Positions 62,063 to 64,000 of a DNA stretch of 64,000 nucleotides are shown here, piece after piece. The notes under the pieces were generated by a model, which saw only the letters and a program-made list of their open reading frames with translations, ran no database searches and was not told the DNA's origin. The stretch lies in contig NZ_JASATX010000002.1 in assembly GCF_029952955.1 (NCBI RefSeq), positions 307,316-371,315 on the forward strand, given 5' to 3'. The translations under genes and the position numbers were made by a program. The stretch's first letter is position 1; the number at the start of each line of letters is the position of its first letter. Origin of the DNA: Ruicaihuangia caeni. GTDB lineage: Bacteria > Actinomycetota > Actinomycetes > Actinomycetales > Microbacteriaceae.

Positions 62063-62068
62063 TAAGCT
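62063..62068 (+). promoter_or_regulatory. -10 box TAAGCT for the last MFS gene
   Basis: TAAGCT is followed after 7 nt by ATG 62076, the leaderless spacing. The intervening GGAAGGG is too close to act as a normal ribosome site for that ATG. Confidence 0.45.
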
Positions 62069-62075
62069 GGAAGGG

Positions 62076-63338
62076 ATGCTGCGCCTCGCGGCATCCCGCT
62101 TGAACGGCGACAACGTTCCCCTGTCCTCTGAAAGCAAGGCAATGTCCGCGCCTGTTCGTACCGGCGGCTTCCCCTGGCCGGCCCTTCTCGTGCTCGCTGG
62201 AGCGATCTTCAGCTGCACGGTGAGCGAGTTCCTGCCCACCGGCCTGCTGCCCGACATCGCTCGCGAGCTGAACGTGAGCCAGGCACAGGTCGGACTGCTC
62301 GTGACGATCTTCGCGGGAACCGTCGTGGTGAGCGCCGCGCCGCTCACCGCGCTCACCCGCCGGTACTCGCGCCGCGCCCTCATCGTGACCGTGCTGCTGC
62401 TCTTCGCCGCCTCGAACCTGGTCGCGGCGATCGCGCCCGACTACACGGTGCTCGTCGTGGCCCGTGTCATCGCGGGGCTCGCGCACGGTGTCTTCTGGGC
62501 GGTCGCCGGCGCATACCCGGTGCAACTCGTGACCGGTGCGCAGCTCAACAAGGCCATCGCGGTGACTAACATGGGCAGCACCGCGGCATTCGTCATGGGC
62601 GTCCCGCTCGGCACGGCGCTCGGGCAGGCGCTCGGCTGGCGCCTCGCGTTCGCTTCGGTGGCGGTCACCGTCGCGGTGCTCGCGGTGCTCGTGCGCCTGC
62701 TGCTTCCTCCGGTGGAGCACCGAGTGCCGCTCCGCACCGGCGAGATCGCCATCCCGGTGCGCCGCGACCCGACCCTGCCCGCCGTCGTGGTCGTGTGCGT
62801 GCTGACGCTCCTGATCATGCTCGGCCAGCACTCGTTCTACACCTACATCGCGCCGTGGCTCATCGAGGTGCCAGCGCTGGATGCCGCGGCCGTGCCGACC
62901 GTGCTGCTGCTCTACGGGCTTGCCGGGGCAGTGGGGCTCTTGCTCGCGGGCACCATCGGCCGCCGGTACCCGAGCGGCACCTTCGTCGGGGCGATCATCG
63001 TCGCCGGTGGCGCGATCGTCTCGCTCGCGCTGACCGCCTCGTGGCAGTGGCCGGTGTTCGTGCTTGCGCTCGTGTGGGGCGCGACCATGGGCCTCTTGCC
63101 CACGCTGCTGCAGACGCGACTCTTGCGGGTGGCCTCGCCTCGGGTGCGCGACGTGTCGTCGGCCTTCCTCACGACCTCGTTCAACGTCGGAATCGGCACG
63201 GGGGCGCTGGCGGGAGCCGCGGTGCTGGAGGCCGGGGGAGCGATTGCCGTGCCGTGGCCCGCGGCGGTGCTGCTCGCGCTCAGCGCAGTGGTGGCCTTCA
63301 TCACCGACCGTCGGGTGATGCGCGGCGCCCTGCGCTGA
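62076..63338 (+). CDS. MFS transporter, drug/arabinose efflux type
   Basis: From ATG 62076 the protein has 420 residues; ATG 62142 (giving MSAPVRTGGFPW) is an equally plausible start. It has 12 helices with the DHA1/AraJ-like marks AGAIFSCTVSEFLPTGLLPDI, LTRRYSRRALIV in loop 2-3, VARVIAGLAHGVFWAV and GTALGQALGWRLAF in helix 5. This group exports sugars or drugs. A TAAGCT box gives it its own promoter, so it may not belong to the MurNAc operon. An 8-bp stem CTCGCCCG / CGGGCGAG lies between nagB and this gene. Confidence 0.85.
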   Translation: MLRLAASRLNGDNVPLSSESKAMSAPVRTGGFPWPALLVLAGAIFSCTVSEFLPTGLLPDIARELNVSQAQVGLLVTIFAGTVVVSAAPLTALTRRYSRRALIVTVLLLFAASNLVAAIAPDYTVLVVARVIAGLAHGVFWAVAGAYPVQLVTGAQLNKAIAVTNMGSTAAFVMGVPLGTALGQALGWRLAFASVAVTVAVLAVLVRLLLPPVEHRVPLRTGEIAIPVRRDPTLPAVVVVCVLTLLIMLGQHSFYTYIAPWLIEVPALDAAAVPTVLLLYGLAGAVGLLLAGTIGRRYPSGTFVGAIIVAGGAIVSLALTASWQWPVFVLALVWGATMGLLPTLLQTRLLRVASPRVRDVSSAFLTTSFNVGIGTGALAGAAVLEAGGAIAVPWPAAVLLALSAVVAFITDRRVMRGALR

Positions 63339-63408
63339 ACCGAGAGCTGCGGCCGACCGGGGGCGTCCCGCCCAGCCGCGTGCGCGGAGCACGATGCGGC
63401 GCGAGCAC

Positions 63409-64000
63409 TCAGGCAGCCGGGGTGAGCTCCCGACCGTCTGCCCATACACGTCGAACGTTCCACTCGGCATCGAGCAGCAGCATGTCAGCAACGGAACCGG
63501 GGTCCAACCGACCGGCACGGTCGAGACCGATCGCGCGCGCCGGCGTCTCCGTCGCCGCGGCGACGGCGTCGGCCTCCGGCACCCCGGCCTCGATCGCGCG
63601 CCGAACCGCTGCATCCATGGTCAGTGTCGACCCTGCGATGGCGCCGCCGTCGCGGAGGCGTGCGACGCCCTCCCGCACCTGCACATCCAGCGAGCCGAGC
63701 ACGTAGTCGCCATCGTGCGAGCCGGCTGCCGCCATGGCGTCGGTGACGAGCGCGATGCGGCCGGGCGCTCCGGCGAATGCGAGCCGCACGACTTCCGGTC
63801 GCACATGCACGCCGTCGTTGATGAGTTCGAGGGTCACACCCGGTGCCTCGGTTGCAGCGATCACCGGTCCGGGCTCGCGGTGATGGATGCCACGCATGGC
63901 GTTGAACGCGTGAGTGAGGAGGGTCGCTCCCGACTCGAAGGCGGCCCGCGCCTGCTCGAAATCGGCGCCCGTGTGACCGACCGCGACGCGAATGCCCGCC
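63409..64000 (-). CDS. nagA: N-acetylglucosamine-6-phosphate deacetylase, C-terminal part
   Basis: NagA removes acetate from GlcNAc-6-phosphate, the step between MurQ and NagB. The visible part (about 197 codons) runs off the window, so the N-terminus with the first metal histidines is missing. Seen are THAFNAMRGIHHREPG (substrate-binding His and Arg), LINDGVHVRPEVV, VTDAMAAAGSHDGDY with the catalytic Asp, GAIAGSTLTMDAAVR and the closing GSVADMLLLDAEW. The gene is convergent with the MFS gene. Confidence 0.94.
   Translation of the reverse strand, partial: AGIRVAVGHTGADFEQARAAFESGATLLTHAFNAMRGIHHREPGPVIAATEAPGVTLELINDGVHVRPEVVRLAFAGAPGRIALVTDAMAAAGSHDGDYVLGSLDVQVREGVARLRDGGAIAGSTLTMDAAVRRAIEAGVPEADAVAAATETPARAIGLDRAGRLDPGSVADMLLLDAEWNVRRVWADGRELTPAA

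Noticed and set aside
1-64000. tRNA, rRNA, CRISPR arrays and riboswitches
   Set aside because: I looked through the gaps for cloverleaf-like ends, regular spaced repeats and known leader folds and saw none. Small unfamiliar RNAs cannot be excluded without covariance searches.

Overview
The window is a gene-dense, roughly 70% GC stretch from a high-GC Gram-positive actinobacterium, most likely Microbacteriaceae. The reasons are the gene order SURF1 - DUF3817 - guaA - pcrA - sucCD - DUF6350 - purN - purH, an F420-dependent glucose-6-phosphate dehydrogenase very close to the mycobacterial Fgd type, many leaderless GTG/ATG genes behind TAGGCT/TAGGGT-like -10 boxes, and TTG/GTG starts. I cannot name the genus.

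Layout. 1-19.4 kb is housekeeping core: haem/oxidase assembly (SURF1), GMP synthase, a small cupin, a BI-1 family membrane protein, a glycerophosphodiesterase, PcrA helicase, succinyl-CoA synthetase, a DUF6350 membrane protein, PurN/PurH and a heterodimeric ABC exporter. 19.5-28.9 kb begins with fgd. It continues as a catabolic island of visibly lower GC: an LLM-class (F420 or flavin) oxidoreductase, a LysR regulator, an MHS-type MFS importer, a class III aminotransferase, a nitrilase-fold carbamoylase-like amidohydrolase and, divergently, a dihydropyrimidinase/hydantoinase-like enzyme and an SDR. Read as a pathway this is ring reduction or oxidation, ring opening, decarbamoylation, transamination and reduction of the semialdehyde. 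28.8-36.7 kb holds two alkyltransferase-like (MGMT-family) paralogues, a GNAT, isocitrate dehydrogenase and two convergent P-type ATPases. 36.9-41.7 kb holds a second heterodimeric ABC exporter and PurU. 41.9-47.3 kb is a tightly overlapping six-gene operon of unknown purpose (cupin, GT2-like, MFS, class III aminotransferase, 3-hydroxyisobutyrate-dehydrogenase-like, HAD).

47.3-64.0 kb is a coherent peptidoglycan-fragment (MurNAc) utilisation locus. An RpiR/MurR-like regulator and a fused Dpp-type ATPase run one way. A peptide-type binding lipoprotein, two permeases, MurQ, AnmK, an AmiE-like serine hydrolase, an MFS protein, a large FAD/Fe-S D-lactate-dehydrogenase-like enzyme and NagB run the other way, followed by another MFS gene and a convergent nagA cut by the window end. 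The import system is ABC-type rather than the MurP phosphotransferase, and the operon carries its own likely oxidase for the D-lactate that MurQ releases.

Non-coding structure is unusually rich. There are compound stem-loop repeats with conserved GTCTCG and AGAAAT loops (three near the small cupin gene and two inverted copies flanking icd), and two copies of a 49-bp inverted repeat with exactly the same arm and loop lengths. An 18-bp TATCTCGA-type palindrome is shared by the promoters of sucCD and icd, and a 24-bp motif is shared by the upstream regions of two genes in the catabolic island. I saw no rRNA, tRNA, CRISPR array or insertion sequence.
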